Assembly: GCA_029204225.1 (NCBI GenBank)
Contig: CM055098.1
Coordinates: forward strand, 11,801,552-11,865,551
Direction: 5' to 3'
Length of the DNA: 64,000 nt
From: Diphasiastrum complanatum
Taxonomy: Eukaryota > Streptophyta > Lycopodiopsida > Lycopodiales > Lycopodiaceae
Part shown: one piece after another, positions 1 to 11,552 of the stretch
Position numbering within the stretch: the first letter of the stretch is position 1
Layout of the letters: the number at the start of each line of letters is the position of its first letter
Program-made: the position numbers and the translations under genes
Notes under the pieces: model-generated
What the model saw: only the letters and a program-made list of their open reading frames with translations
Told to the model about the DNA's origin: nothing
The model's database searches: none

Positions 1-1051
1 AAAGTGACGAGCTTGGTAAGGCGATGTGTGGGAGACTTCAGAGATATGGTTTTTTTGCACAGAACAGAATGGTGTGGCTTGAGTGTCTGTGTAGCTATGG
101 AATGGCATCAAATGTTCATAGATTCTACTGAATCTATGAATACGATTTTCTTTTTCTCTTATTCGTTTGTTCTTCTATTAGTTACGGTTCTTACAGTTTG
201 ATCTTCTTATTAGAAGATTAAACTACTTAGCAAGAAACAAGAAACTAGATTCCTAACAGCACTCTAGCAGCCCAACAATCAAGAAACACCCATCTCTTGA
301 TGCTTGGAATGCCCAAGAATAATTAAGAACTGGATTGCAAGAGAAAATACAAGATCTACACCACAAATCCAACCTATTTAGTTTACTTGAATGCTGATTC
401 CTACATTGATCCACAAACAAGAAATGAAATCTAATCCATAACTAAAAGCAAGAGAGTAAGCAAGAAATCTAGTTAATCCACAACACAACGGAAATCAAAG
501 CATGCTCATAGAAACTTCACTCAAGAACATTGCCATGAACAAGGAGCTTAGCAATCATCAAGAACTTGTGGAAGATCTTCTTTATTCACTCAAGAGAACT
601 TGTGTACAACGTAGATGAATGCTGGTTGTGATTGAATGCACTTTCATTGTTGTTTGATCACGCTGGTTTACTCACTCTGATTAGAACATTGATGTCTACA
701 ACTCAGTTTCTAATCAAACGATGGGCTATCTTTGACGCCTGAGGAACTCGCATTATCATATTGCTCTTCCATTTATTTCAGAACTATACTTCACGTTGAA
801 TCTGATTTCAGTAGTACCACATACAAATCATCTCTAATCTCTTCGGTAGACTGTACTCTTGTTTCAGAGTATGAATTAATTTTTAAGATTATGTTGGGCA
901 ATTAGAACACTTAAAGTTGTGATTACATTTAGCATAAACTGTATATTAGACTATTTTTGCATTTAGAGTTGATTAGAATGGGAGAGTTGTTCCGCAATAT
1001 TCCTGCTCTCTTCTCCGTTCACGTTTTTCTATCTCCCTTGTCCCATCAGAT
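1..1051. repeat. Probable 5' LTR and flank of copia element 1 (left edge unresolved)
   Basis: No gene is seen here. The stretch directly precedes a copia primer-binding site, so its right part should be the 5' LTR of that element, ending near a CA dinucleotide at about 1047. No second LTR copy is in the window, so the left edge cannot be placed. Short reading frames are not supported by codon structure or motifs. Confidence 0.4.
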
Positions 1052-1063
1052 TGGTATCAGAGC
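1052..1063 (+). promoter_or_regulatory. Primer-binding site of copia element 1
   Basis: TGGTATCAGAGC is complementary to the 3' end of plant initiator-Met tRNA and is the standard plus-strand primer-binding site of plant Ty1/copia elements. It lies about 50 bp before the first gag ATG. Confidence 0.85.
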
Positions 1064-1115
1064 TTAATTCAAATAAACCAAGAGGTTAATTTTGTTCTAT
1101 TTGTGTAATATTATC

Positions 1116-1960
1116 ATGTCTCATATAGGTAGCTCTTCATTTTCATCACTAAGTGAAGCTAGAGTCATTGACAAGTCCAATGGTTCTAACTTCTACATCT
1201 GGAAGTTAAAACTTAGAATGATGTTGATAGATAGAAATCTTTGGGATGTAGTAGAAGGTGCAGACCTGAAACCAGAAGATGGTGATCAAACAAAGGCCTA
1301 GAGGATCAAAGATCAGAAGGCCCTAGCATGTATCACACTCAATCTGATCGACTCCAAATATCTCACGTTACCACGTGCAAAACCTCTAAGGAAGCACTGG
1401 ACTTATTATCAAGTCTTTATGAGACTCACAATGTAACCACGAGATTACATCTTAGAAGGAAGTTCTTTACTCTTAGCATGTCTGACTCTACTACCTGATA
1501 ATCAGTTATCAGCTATAGGATGTTCTATTCAAGATGATGATGTTGTTATGACCTTGCTTTCTTCTCTTCCAAAGTCCTATGAGCACTTCGTGGTGATGAT
1601 CTACTCTTTAAAAGGTGATCGGTCATCTTCTTCAAGAAGAAATGTGAAGAAAGACTGGAAGCCTGTCCATCAAAGACAAATCCATGGCTCTATACACCAA
1701 GAAGAAAGACTATTCCAAGGGCAAGAATCAAGTGCAATAGCAATAGCCGAAGCCTCACACTCAAGGTGAGCATGGTGGATCGCGCAAGAAGCTTTTCTGC
1801 AGATATTGCAAAAGAGCTAATCACGACATCAAGGAATGTCGCATTAGGATCTAAAATGAGACAAAGAAGCAACAACAGCAGCAACAGCCAGACTCCTCCA
1901 ACATGGCGGAATTCAAGGAGTCAGATACACATTTGTTAATGGCTTACAACAGCATCGAAG
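1116..1960 (+). pseudogene. Copia Gag remnant with CCHC zinc knuckle
   Basis: The reading frame opens at an ATG at 1116 and encodes a UBN2-type Gag start (a lysine-rich SNFYIWKLKLRMML-like segment followed by WDVVEG, typical of plant copia Gag). It is stopped by TAG near 1300 and continues in other frames. A CX2CX4HX4C zinc knuckle (FCRYCKRANHDIKEC) lies at about 1795-1840, so the nucleocapsid part is still recognisable. Gag would form the virus-like particle and bind element RNA. Multiple frameshifts make this copy non-functional. Confidence 0.75.
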
Positions 1961-1974
1961 ACTGTGATAGCTGA

Positions 1975-2325
1975 TACCTGGATAGCGGTGCTACCCAACA
2001 CATGACCTCTCGCAAGGAATGGTTTACGGAGTACACAGCTTACAATAGAGACCAATTTATCTATCTCGGAGATTCTAGCACCATATGCGTGGAAGGCAAA
2101 GGAGCAGTGAAGACCAGCTTCAACAACGATCTATCCATTTGTGTTCCTAACATCCTTCATGTTCCTCAGTTGTCAAAGAACCTGTTATCAGTCTCTAAGA
2201 TAATTGATGAGGGCTACATTGTTACTTTCTCATCTGAGCAGTGTACAATACTCGAGGAAGATACTACTCTAACTACATGCATTAGAGTTGGAAATCTTTA
2301 CGACTCTCTCATTCAGTTGCATTAG
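1975..2325 (+). pseudogene. Copia aspartic protease and GAG-pre-integrase start
   Basis: The frame shows the catalytic motif LDSGATQHMT followed by a typical copia protease body ending in HVPQLSKNLLSVSKI. The family has WxLDSGA; here the codon before YLDSG is a TGA stop, so the protease is separated from Gag. The enzyme would process the Gag-Pol polyprotein. The frame ends at a TAG at about 2325, before the integrase zinc-binding segment. Confidence 0.8.
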
Positions 2326-2359
2326 CTAGTATCTCTGATGAGAATGTAAACGACATTGT

Positions 2360-3240
2360 TGTTCTGTGGCATAGTCGATTTGGACACGTGAATATAAGAT
2401 CACTTTCTTATATGCATTGTAATAATTTAGTTGATGGTTTGAATTTCCCGTCTTCATTAGATAGGAAATCTTTCTTTTGTGAATCATGCATATATGGGAA
2501 GCACTCTAGAAGCAAGTTTTCAAAATCACACTCCATCAAAATAAAGCATGTATCAGATCTTGTACATAGTGATCTCTGTGGTCCAATGCCAACTCCGTCA
2601 TTAGGAGATGCAGTCTATTTTATCACTTTCATAGACGACTACTCTAGATGGTCTATAGCCATGTTCATTAAGCACAAATCTGAAGCCTTTGAATGCTTCA
2701 AGAGATTCAAGGCCATGGCTGAGACACAAACATCTAGGAAAGTGAAGGCACTCTGAACTGATGGTGGTGGCAAATACATCTCGTTAGAGATGTCCGACTA
2801 CATGGTTGAACATGGTATTAGAAGACAGTTCACCACTTCCTATTCACCTCAATAGAACGAGATTGCAGAAAGGAAGAATCGAACTCTTCTCAACTCAGTC
2901 ATATCCAGACTACATCAAGCATACCTACCTGTGAAGTTCTGGGTAGAAGCTACTGCCACAGCCTATTATGTGCAAGACAGATCCAGCACCAAAGCCATCA
3001 ACAACAAGATTCCTTATGAAGTTTGGCATGGGCACAAGCCTAGTGTCAAACATTTAAGAATCTTTGGTTGTGTATGTTTTGTTCACATTTCTAAACAACT
3101 TAGAAAGAAACTGGATCATAGGAGAAATAATTTATTATCATTGGCTATTCTGATGAACATAAAACTTATAAAGTTTATGGTCCATCCACCAATGTAGTAT
3201 TTGTCTCTAGGGATGTAATATCTCAAGAACATACATACTA
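2360..3240 (+). pseudogene. Copia integrase remnant
   Basis: The N-terminal HHCC zinc-binding segment is visible (WHSRFGH ... CESCIYGKHSRSKF), followed by the catalytic core: HSDLCGP carries the first Asp, FIDDYSRW follows, TDGGG carries the second Asp after a TGA stop, and NEIAERKNRT carries the catalytic Glu after a TAG stop. The downstream KFWVEA and LRIFGC motifs are the usual copia integrase C-terminal signatures. The integrase would insert element cDNA. At least three stop codons and a frameshift near 3130 inactivate it. Confidence 0.85.
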
Positions 3241-3600
3241 GACAAACATCGATGAATGATGCTATGTCATTTCATCCTATTTTATGTAGCATAGATTCTT
3301 CCAATGTTGATGTCCTTCTACAGAATCTACAACTATAGCTACAGAAGCCGAGCAGTCGACAGTACCTGTCATCAGACCAGACCAAGCTAGCTCAAACAGA
3401 TCTGAAAAAATTCAAGAAGAAGCCTCATTGCATCCTGGTCAACCCAACATCCGTAGATCCTCACGGACTCAGATAGTTACTGAAAGGTATGCACCTCATG
3501 TGAAGATTAGTAAAATATTATCTTCCTATCTTGAGTATGGGGCCATGTCCATAGTTATTTCCATTGTAATTCATGTTGTACATAAAAGGTATGTGAATTG

Positions 3601-4192
3601 AGCACATAACCTTCTAGAATAGGTCAAATTTGAGTTACTAGATTCAATTTTGATGACATGCCAAAGTTTAGATAGCATGCAATGTCTTTTTGTATGCATG
3701 CAAGCCACATGCAGTCAGTGCATGCAACATGCAAAGTGCTTTCTGTGATCTACACAATAGAGCAATGAGCAGATCAAAATAAATGTTGGCAATGTAGAAT
3801 TGGAAGAGACCAATATACAATCCTTGTGCACCATTCCATATTCAATTATTTGATTACGTCAATCCATTACAAGCTCCACAACAAAATGTATTGGCTTTTG
3901 GAAGAAAATGTATTTTGTTAGTTGAGACTTAAGCTCAAATGTGATAAGAGTGTAAAACAATAATTTGTAGCAATGTCTGGAGTATCCAAAAGATGTTATG
4001 CATGTTCATGATACTCTTTACTTGACCTACACTCAAGCACATCAACAAACCACTAGGTTTGGCACACAAAGTATCATGTACACAATGCTCACATAGAGAG
4101 TCTACAACATTCTCAATCAACTGACTTGTCTCCAATTTGACTTGACCAAAAGTGGACACATGAGCGACATGGCTCAAACTGAGGAAACCCCA
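3601..4192. other. No gene recognised
   Basis: AT-rich sequence with no coding frame showing a recognisable motif. Short open frames on both strands look like chance. Confidence 0.5.
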
Positions 4193-4678
4193 CTACCACC
4201 ATGAGAGGTCCTCTGAGTTTGGCACATTTCTCACTGCTCCAATCATAAGTGTAATGAATACTCTTTCTAACTTTTGTCCCTTTATTACTTCTAATTCATC
4301 CAGCTTGAGAACTAACATTAGTTTGCTCATACTTTCATTTGCCATAGTATAAAATCTCACTATAAATCTCAATAAATGATTCAAATCCACAAACAAGTTG
4401 TTGGTAGAATCATATGACAAATTGCCACCTTTTGAATTATAAATCTCATTGATGTGATAAGGGTTTCCAATGACATTTTGCATACCCCTATTCAATGCAT
4501 CTCTCTCCAATTTAATTTGAAAACGTCGAGGAATTGGAAAATCTCTAACGTGCAATTGACCAAAAGCCTCTTTAATAACTTTAAATACATTGACATGTGC
4601 TTCCTTTGTAATATTTGAAAAATTACATGTCTTTTGAATTAACATTCGATCAATAACCTTACCGACTTCACTCATCAA
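4193..4678 (-). pseudogene. Fragment related to the transposase-like gene at 27-30 kb, intronless
   Basis: About 160 codons are open on the minus strand. The frame aligns with the 28.2-28.65 kb coding region: NNLFVDLNHLLRFIVRFY pairs with NNIFLDLEKVQAMMIRHY, and KLDELEVIKGQKLERV pairs with KLDEAEIVKGRKLERV. The 87-bp intron inferred at 28446-28532 is absent at the equivalent point. Upstream it also carries a PIPRRFQIKLERDALNRG segment that is decayed in the longer copy, so it comes from another family member and not from a recent duplication. Only the middle of the protein is present. The function of the family is not established. Confidence 0.6.
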
Positions 4679-4679
4679 G

Positions 4680-5683
4680 GCCTAAGTACTGTATTTTTTC
4701 AAACACTCAGTTACTTTGTTTAATGTAAGAAAACATGGTTTTGAAGCGATAATGCCTCAATGTACTACAGTAACCTTGTAGTAGGTTTCACTAGCCAAAA
4801 AGTGTCCCAAATTTGGTCTCACGGTACCCAAATACCAAATGTAGCTCTTTACTCGGTCACCCACACTCTGCTCACTGGAATGATGATTGAAACTCCATGA
4901 AATGCATTTCTCCCTGCTCGGTGACGTTACTCCGTCCACTAGCTCTAAGCAACAAGTTCCAAGGTCAATTTGGCTCAAGAACGACCAAAAGCCTTAGTTA
5001 TTCCCTTAGTCATTCCCTCTTCCAAAATGAACTATAACTTCATTTCAACGTTTCTTAATGAAAAAACCATTTTTTCAAACATGTCCCTTTTTTGCATGTC
5101 TAATTTAAAACTTCAATTGAAGAATAATTGCATATTGTCTTTCAAGACACTTTGGGATCACTTTCTCTTCATCCAATGGTTATATTCAATTCGATGGTAT
5201 CTATCACTTGAGATCTATTTCGTTGATCTTAAGCATGCTTGATCTAACGGTCAAAATGTCATTTGGTGCTGAAATCGTACCCTCGGGCTGCTAGCCCCTT
5301 CCATACACTATTTTCTCTTCTTCCTTCACCACGCGCGACCCTCCCGCACATCCTCCGATTTTGTGCATACTCCATCCATAGCTGCTTGCTAAAGCTCGTT
5401 CATGGCTGTTTTTGGACAATTTCCTCTGGAGTTTGATCCTATAGTATGTTGCGCCCTATCTTTGTGACTTGGAAGAAATTTACAGATCTGAAATTGTTTG
5501 AGAATCGAGTGGGCAAATTTTAAAAAATAATCAATCTTCTGACATGCAGGGTTCTTTTGGTTTTTTTTGGACAAATTGCCACCTCTTTCCAAGATTTCTC
5601 TTGTTGCCACTCACCTCCTTGAGGTCGCCCTGCTTCAGACCGTCTATTGGAACTGATGATATCTAGTTTGGTGCAGTATTGAC
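4680..5683. other. No gene recognised
   Basis: Non-coding sequence between the transposase-like fragment and the 3' LTR of the minus-strand element. Open frames at 5389-5860 on the minus strand run across the LTR boundary and are chance frames. Confidence 0.5.
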
Positions 5684-6337
5684 TGTGTAAAAAGTGGATC
5701 TTGAATGGATCCAAACTCCCAAAATACTTGGCTAAGATCTTTGCACAACAAGCTACAAAAGCTAGAAATGCCAAAGCATCCTAATGCTACCTTTGATACA
5801 CATGAACTTGACAAAGCATTCAAGAGACAAAAGAAACTAATAAAAGGTACTGATGGCAACCAAAAACAACAGCATACCAGCCCTACAACAGCAGCCTACC
5901 ACTTTTGGAAACCTCTTAAGACCATACACAAAAGCTTGAAGACAATACACAAAGCAATGCTCTCAATGGAGGAAGAAACTGTGACAATGATCTATTGATC
6001 TCTCTCAACAATACAATAAGTTTCTCCAGCCTATTCTCCACGAATTTCAGCCTAATATAGGTGAGAGAGATGACTCTCTCTCCTCTCTCTAGAACTTAGG
6101 ACCCAATTTTAGGGCACCAGTAGCCTAAAATAGCCAATTTTGTCCTATATGTCCAAATAACATGATTTTGGTGTCATTTCGAAGGTCCTGAAGTTTGAGA
6201 CTTCTTCAATATGAAATATATACTAAAATAAAAGTATCTAGGCCTCTTTCACACGTGTGAAAGGTTAGATCCAAAACTATGTACAAAAATTGTCAATTTA
6301 GACCTCAAACTAGCTAGGAAATGTTGACAATTTTATA
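5684..6337 (-). repeat. 3' LTR of element A
   Basis: 654 bp, matching 11033-11552 in direct orientation and 60402-61048 in inverted orientation. In element orientation it should run TG to CA; here the first dinucleotide is TA, while the 60.4-kb copy has TG. It is preceded by the purine tract GTTGAAGAGGGAG. It contains a conserved antisense open frame (separate entry). Confidence 0.85.
5705..5998 (+). other. Conserved 97-codon ORF antisense within the LTR (copy 1)
   Basis: An ATG-initiated frame starting MDPNSQNTW and ending MEEETVTMIY. The same 97-codon frame, with the same start and stop, is intact in all three LTR copies (also 11054-11347 and 60734-61027), with only scattered substitutions. 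It is antisense to the element. It could be a real small protein, or could simply persist because the LTRs are young. No motif is recognised. Confidence 0.4.
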
Positions 6338-6350
6338 CTCCCTCTTCAAC
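6338..6350 (-). promoter_or_regulatory. Polypurine tract of element A
   Basis: On the minus strand GTTGAAGAGGGAG directly precedes the 3' LTR. This is the plus-strand primer position expected for a copia element, and the same tract precedes the LTR at 60402. Confidence 0.75.
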
Positions 6351-6386
6351 TTAACTTGCTAGTTTTACAACACTACTTTGCTCCAA

Positions 6387-8432
6387 CTAAAGAATGATCT
6401 CCATCATGATAATAGATCTCTTCTCAGGTTTTCTAATATGTACAATATGAAGTACAACATAATTGATATAGATAATAGTGTCCATATAGGATGCTTCACT
6501 ATTTCTTACATCAATTTTACATAGAATGGTGAACAAGATACATGTAAAAGAAGATAGAATCATAATTAAAGGATTCCTCCATGTATCCACCTTTGAATTC
6601 TCTGTAAAACAGCAGCAAACAAGTTGTAAGTGAAAGTAACCAACAAGTGTTTGCATGCCTCCTCCATATTCCACTATGCCCATAGTGAATGCACCATGTA
6701 TCTCCATGAATGAACCTCCATCACCACCTTGCCTTTGTAGATCTCCAATCCATGAAAGCCCTTGAGTGAATGAATGCCAAAATGATGTGTTCTCTGCTCC
6801 ATTTGAATGAGCAAAACCTGAACTTGAAATACTTGAAGTATCTCCACAAGATTTGCATACAACCCTTGATCCTACATTGTCAACAATTTGCCAATTTGCC
6901 AACACTAGGATGCTAGATCTTGATGCATGTACTTGATCATAAGAACCAGCAATGATAACTATTCCATCTCCAAGATCCAAAAGATGCAAAACTATGGAAC
7001 TAGTTTCATTGAATTTTGACAATTCCAACACATTGACATGACAATGTTCATACATGAGAATAAACAAATAAGGTAGAGTAAAAGGACACTTCCTTGCTGC
7101 TCCAAGAACCTTACTTGAACCTTCAAGAACCTGTAAAAACAGATCCAAAATGCTTTGCCCATGTGGCTCCCCTTTGATGCTTTTGACTAGCTTCCAATTG
7201 CTACTTGCCTCTTGGTGTTGATGAAGCAATTCAAGATCAACATCTTGATCTTCCAATAAAACATCAAGGACTTTGCATTTATAAACATCTTCAGATCTGA
7301 AACTCTGAAGATACTCCCTCTCAAACACATGATTAACATCTTACAAGATCTCACCATTTCTTGATTTCAACCTTTTACTATAGTTAGTGAAAACAATGTC
7401 ACCATCATAAACCAAAAGATAGATTTCTACAAGTCTATCCAACATGAAGTAAAGTAGATGAAGTTGAGTATCAAACCTAATCAAACCAGCCCATTTGAGC
7501 TCAAACCAAAGCTCAATGAGCTCACCAATGAGATCTTCCTTTCCTTGGAGAAATTGCCACTTGAGTTGCCTTATGTAGTCTTCTTCATCCAACCTTTTGC
7601 CATCTTGATCGTGCATGAACACTCCACCACAATCATAGCAACCTTTGAGTTGATGAAGAGATGTAAGATCCATGCCTTGAATCTTCCCATGAGTCACTCT
7701 TCCTTTGCCCTTTCCTTCACAAGACTCCCTCTTAATGATCACACCACAAAAGTTAGCAATCTCTCTCTTGATAGTTGCATCATAAGAAATGGAGGAATCT
7801 CGAACATTAGAAGCCATGAAAAGAATACATAGTTCCTTCAACATAAGAATGATTGAAGTACTTTTCCTTGTCAAACCTGGACTTCTAATCAATGATATAG
7901 GTAATGATAATGAACCCTCACTATCATTCACAAAAGCATCATTCAAAGTACATCCTACTTTGAACACTTCACATTCATCTCTCCCTTTTGACTTGAGATC
8001 TTCCTCACCAAGTTGCACGATAGAACCTTTTGATCTACTTTCTTTATGAATACATGTGACACCACTTGTTTCACAAATGACTTTTTTGGACTCATCACAT
8101 AAAGATACAAAAGAAACTTTTTCTTCAATCATGCTCAAAGCACCATCTCTTTCCAAATGAGTAAATAAGTCATTAGCAACAACCATTTCCAAAGAAGAGC
8201 TTTCATCACCTCCATTGATGAAGTTAGATCTCTTCTTATCTTTTTCGTTTTTGCACTTTCCATGTAGTTCCATTGAAGAGCCACCAAGACTTGGAAATCT
8301 ATGAGTAGAAGAGTTCAAACATGATACTAATTTAGCACCACATGACTCCATTTGACTATTAGGTAGCACTAGTCCATCTTCAAGATCCAATGGATCCAAA
8401 ACATTGATCATAGATTCACCAAAAGTTGCCAA
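6387..8432 (-). pseudogene. Unknown ORF X of element A (replaces integrase/RT/RNase H)
   Basis: One frame of about 680 codons broken by a single TAA at about 7338, where the other copy (59.3 kb) has TGG. No family is recognised. Visible features are an acidic, serine-rich N-terminal half; a CYDCGG segment near 7650; a repeat-conserved block DEEDYIRQLKWQFLQGKEDL then LIGELIELWFELKWAG; LLHQHQEASSNWKLVKSIKG; a CKSCGD motif; a GGDGGS glycine stretch; and a C-terminal part with two hydrophobic segments (around LVGYFHLQLVCCCF and LIMILSSFTCILFTILC) that may be membrane-associated. No Asp-Asp-Glu core, YVDD or RNase H motif is present. The frame joins the protease frame through a probable -1 shift near 8440, so it was probably the C-terminal part of a Gag-PR-X polyprotein. 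Confidence 0.65.
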
Positions 8433-9875
8433 GTTAGCACAACAATAACTATCTCCAAGAAGCCATTAGATCTCAACCTAGATCTAGCATAAGGAAGTTC
8501 TTTAGACTTTGCATAAGATCTACCAATATTATTGATGCTAGGGAATGACTTCTGAAAGTTGAGAGAACCACCAACATCCATTTCATTCCTCTTGTTAGAC
8601 ATAACAAATGCATCAAGCTTGTAAAGTCTACCTTGTCTATTGCCCCTAGCAATCAAGACATCTCCCTTAGTAATGAAGCAAACATCCCCAGCAAACTTTG
8701 TCTTGTACCCTTTTTTTTTAACATTTGACCAACACTTAGCAAATTCTTTGAAAGTGAAGGAATGTAAAGAACACCATCAAGCCTTACATTCCTATTAGTA
8801 GAAAGGCAATTAGTAGAAAGGCAAATAGGAATTGAGCCAATACCTTGATCATACACTCACCACCATTTGGCATGTGAACGACTTTCTTGGTTCCAACATA
8901 AGAGATCAAAGAAGTAAAGAACTCCTTGTGACTAGTCATGTGTGAACTAGATCCACTATCTATCCACGATGAATCCTTGTCACTTCCACTTGACATTAGA
9001 CTTGAAGAATACATCATGAGAGAATCACAAGAATCTAGATCCTCATTAGAATTACAAAAGTTGTTTTGCTTGCTACCTTCATTACTTTGCTTCTTATGAC
9101 ATTCATTTGCAAAATGACCTTTTATCCCACAATAAAAGCACTTGAACTTTGACTTATCTTTCTTTCTAAAAGAAGTAGAAGAGGAGGAGGAAGAGTGATC
9201 ATCATGATCTGAGTTACCACCTTTGGACCATTTCCCTTTGCCTTTACCTTTGCCTTTGACTTTGCCTTTTGTGAAGAAAGCCTCTTCACCTCCACCTTGT
9301 AAGGATGCACCATCAAGCTTTGATTGCAACCTATGTTCTTCAACCAATAAGATTTCTTGCAAGTCAACCACACTTGGCAAGACTCTTTGAATGAGAAAAC
9401 TTTGCACAAGGTTAGCATGTTCATCTAGCAAACCATTCAACATAACTTGGACTATTTCACCATCTTTTATGCTTTCATTAATGCATGCTAGATCATCACT
9501 TAATGCATGAGCACTTTCACCCTCTCTTTGTCTACTAGAAAATATTTGCCTCCTTAGGGTCAATACCCTAGATGTGGACTTTGATTCAAAGAGCTTCTTC
9601 AAGGCATTCCATGCCTCACTTGCACTTTGACTATTGCCAACTTCCTTGAGAAGTTCATTGGTAACATTCATTTTAATGATATGAAGAGCCCTTTTGGCCT
9701 TCTTATCAAATCTTTATTACTCTTGAACTATGGGTGGTCTCTCTTCAGTTCCTGCAACTATGTCCATGAGCTCATTCAACTCAAGTAAGAATTCCATCCT
9801 CACTTTCCAGGTAGAGTAGGTTGATGAACTCAACCTATCATTAAATTCTAACATGATCCCACCATTGGAAGCCAT
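8433..9875 (-). pseudogene. Gag-protease polyprotein of element A
   Basis: On the minus strand the frame starts at ATG 9875 (MASNGGIMLEFNDRLSS, then a TWKVRMEFLL Gag signature). It has two adjacent stops at about 9720 and resumes in frame. The UBN2-type Gag body is followed by lysine/glycine-rich and serine-rich segments, the zinc knuckle FKCFYCGIKGHFANECHKK at about 9115-9150, then the protease motif WIDSGSSSHMTSHKEF and the C-terminal protease segment YIPSLSKNLLSVGQM. The protease frame is shifted at about 8850, and GNRQGRLYKLDAF near 8640 marks where a copia integrase zinc finger would normally begin; the unknown ORF X follows instead. The stops make this copy inactive. Confidence 0.8.
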
Positions 9876-11020
9876 GAATATAATGATTCTTCAACTTTTA
9901 GGCTCTGTCCTAATGCACATAGCACTCACTTTTCTCTCAACAAATGATGGATAAGGAGATATTGGAAGATCTAGGACCCTAAAACACTTCTATCTTGAAC
10001 CTGGCTAGTTTCCAAGCATAGAAAGGAAGATTGAAAACACATGCAACACTTTGCACACACTAAGAATGGATTACAAACTCAAACCAACCTAAACACACTC
10101 TTGATTAAGCTCTCAAACTTTTCAGCAAGTGACCAAATCAAGTTATGGTGTGAGGAGTTACTTGCATTCTTAGAAAATACAAAAGACTAGGCTGCCAAGA
10201 ATACCTAGAATTGAACAAACTTGATCAACATATGATCAACACACTAAGATATTGATTCAACCTGTAAAACCACATGTAAACCACACTTCTAAAAGTTCAT
10301 AAACTCTAGCAAGTGATAAATACAAGCTTTAGAGGTGAATGAAAGAGCACACTTAGTGAATCACAAGACTAGCTTCACTAGCTTGTCAAATCTTGGTGTT
10401 TAGATGTAGATCTAAGATCACTTCACATGAGAATTTTCCTCAACCTGTTAAGAACCTGAAAACACATTTGCATAATGGTTAAAACCTTCCAGCAAATGCT
10501 CCAATCAAATTACATTAGGAGAGTTACTTACATGCTCAACAAAGTACACCAAAATTTATGCAAAAGATTGTTGACAATCTGTTCACCCAAAAGGGGATCT
10601 TTCATTCAAGTGGGAGCTTTGCTCAGCCTTTTGGAGAAATACAATCACTCAAAGAGCATTTGTCATCCACTTAAGAAGAAGGTTCATCCACTTAAGGAGA
10701 GTGTTCATCCACAAAGGAGAGTGTTCATCCACAGAAGTGGAGATTGTCAACAATACATTGAACAGAACATTGTTAGTATTGAATATGCACAAGCTTCACA
10801 ATCAACAAATGATTAGGTGTTATGATCCAATCCAAAATAGCTTCTTCTCAGTCTCTGATCTTCAATAGACCTGAAATATGCTTTTGATCCACAAGTTCAA
10901 CTCACAAAACAGAGGTTAGTAAGATTTGATCAACAATGCAATGCATAATCATGCTAGAACTTGATCAAGCATCCAAATATCACCATGAATGGAAACCTTA
11001 CTAAAAATAACATCCAACTA
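9876..11020 (-). other. Untranslated leader of element A with short tandem repeats
   Basis: Non-coding interval between the PBS and gag. At about 10665-10745 it holds four imperfect copies of a unit of about 20 bp around GTTCATCCACTTAAGGAGAG. The open frame at 10475-10816 on the plus strand runs through these repeats and has no other support. Confidence 0.6.
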
Positions 11021-11032
11021 GCTCTGATACCA
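11021..11032 (-). promoter_or_regulatory. Primer-binding site of element A
   Basis: Minus strand TGGTATCAGAGC directly abuts the LTR end (CACA) at 11033. It is complementary to initiator-Met tRNA, as in plant copia elements. Confidence 0.85.
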
Positions 11033-11552
11033 TGTGTAAAAAGTGGATCTTGAATGGATCCAAACTCCCAAAATACTTGGCTAAGATCTTTGCACAACAA
11101 GCTACAAAAGCTAGAAATGGCAAAGCATCCTAATGCTACCTTTGATACACATGAACTTGACAAAGCATTAAAGAGACAAAAGGAACTAATAAAAGGTACT
11201 GATGGCAACCAAAAACAACAGCATACCAGCCCTACAACAGCAACCTACCACTTTTGGAAACCTCCTAAAATCATACACAAAAGCTTGAAGACAATACACA
11301 AAGCAATGCTCTCAATGGAGGAAGAAACTGTGACAATGATCTATTGATCTCTCTCAACAATACAATAAGATTCTCCAGCCTGTTCTCCACGAATTTTGGC
11401 CTAATATAGGTGAGAGAGATGACTCTCTCTCCTCTCTCTAGAACTTAGGACCCAATTTTAGGGCACCAGTAGCCTAAAATAGCCAATTTTGGCCTATATG
11501 TCCAAATAACATAATTTTGGTGTCATTTCGAAGGTCCTGAAGTTTGAGACAT
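11033..11552 (-). repeat. 5' LTR of element A, truncated
   Basis: Matches the 3' LTR at 5684 onward closely for about 520 bp, then diverges abruptly at about 11552, so about 130 bp of its outer end are missing or replaced. Confidence 0.85.
11054..11347 (+). other. Conserved 97-codon ORF antisense within the LTR (copy 2)
   Basis: Same start, length and stop as the frame at 5705-5998, with a handful of amino-acid differences (for example a Pro/Ala change after LEM). The reading frame is intact here although this LTR is truncated further out. Confidence 0.4.

Larger units (their letters stand above)
1052..3600 (+). mobile_element. Ty1/copia retrotransposon 1, decayed and 3' truncated
   Basis: The order is PBS, gag, protease, integrase, as expected for Ty1/copia. 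After the integrase C-terminal region the sequence keeps only a short linker (a basic RRSSR segment near 3450) and stops around 3600. Reverse transcriptase, RNase H and the 3' LTR are absent. Several frameshifts and in-frame stops show the copy is dead. Confidence 0.85.
5684..11552 (-). mobile_element. Non-autonomous copia-type element A, unknown ORF in place of pol
   Basis: Read on the minus strand: truncated 5' LTR (11033-11552), primer-binding site (11021-11032), a leader of about 1.1 kb, gag with CCHC knuckle, protease, then about 680 codons of unrecognised sequence, a purine tract and a 3' LTR (5684-6337). No integrase zinc finger, DDE core, YVDD reverse transcriptase or RNase H motif appears between protease and 3' LTR. 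The element must therefore borrow pol functions. A second copy of the unknown ORF plus 3' LTR is at 59.1-61.05 kb on the other strand, so the arrangement is a family property and not a one-off deletion. Confidence 0.8.

Noticed and set aside
5389-5859. Overlapping minus-strand frames at the LTR edge
   Set aside because: They cross the LTR boundary and are shadows of LTR sequence, not genes.
10475-10816. 113-codon plus-strand ORF in the leader of element A
   Set aside because: It runs through short tandem repeats, is antisense to the element and has no motif.
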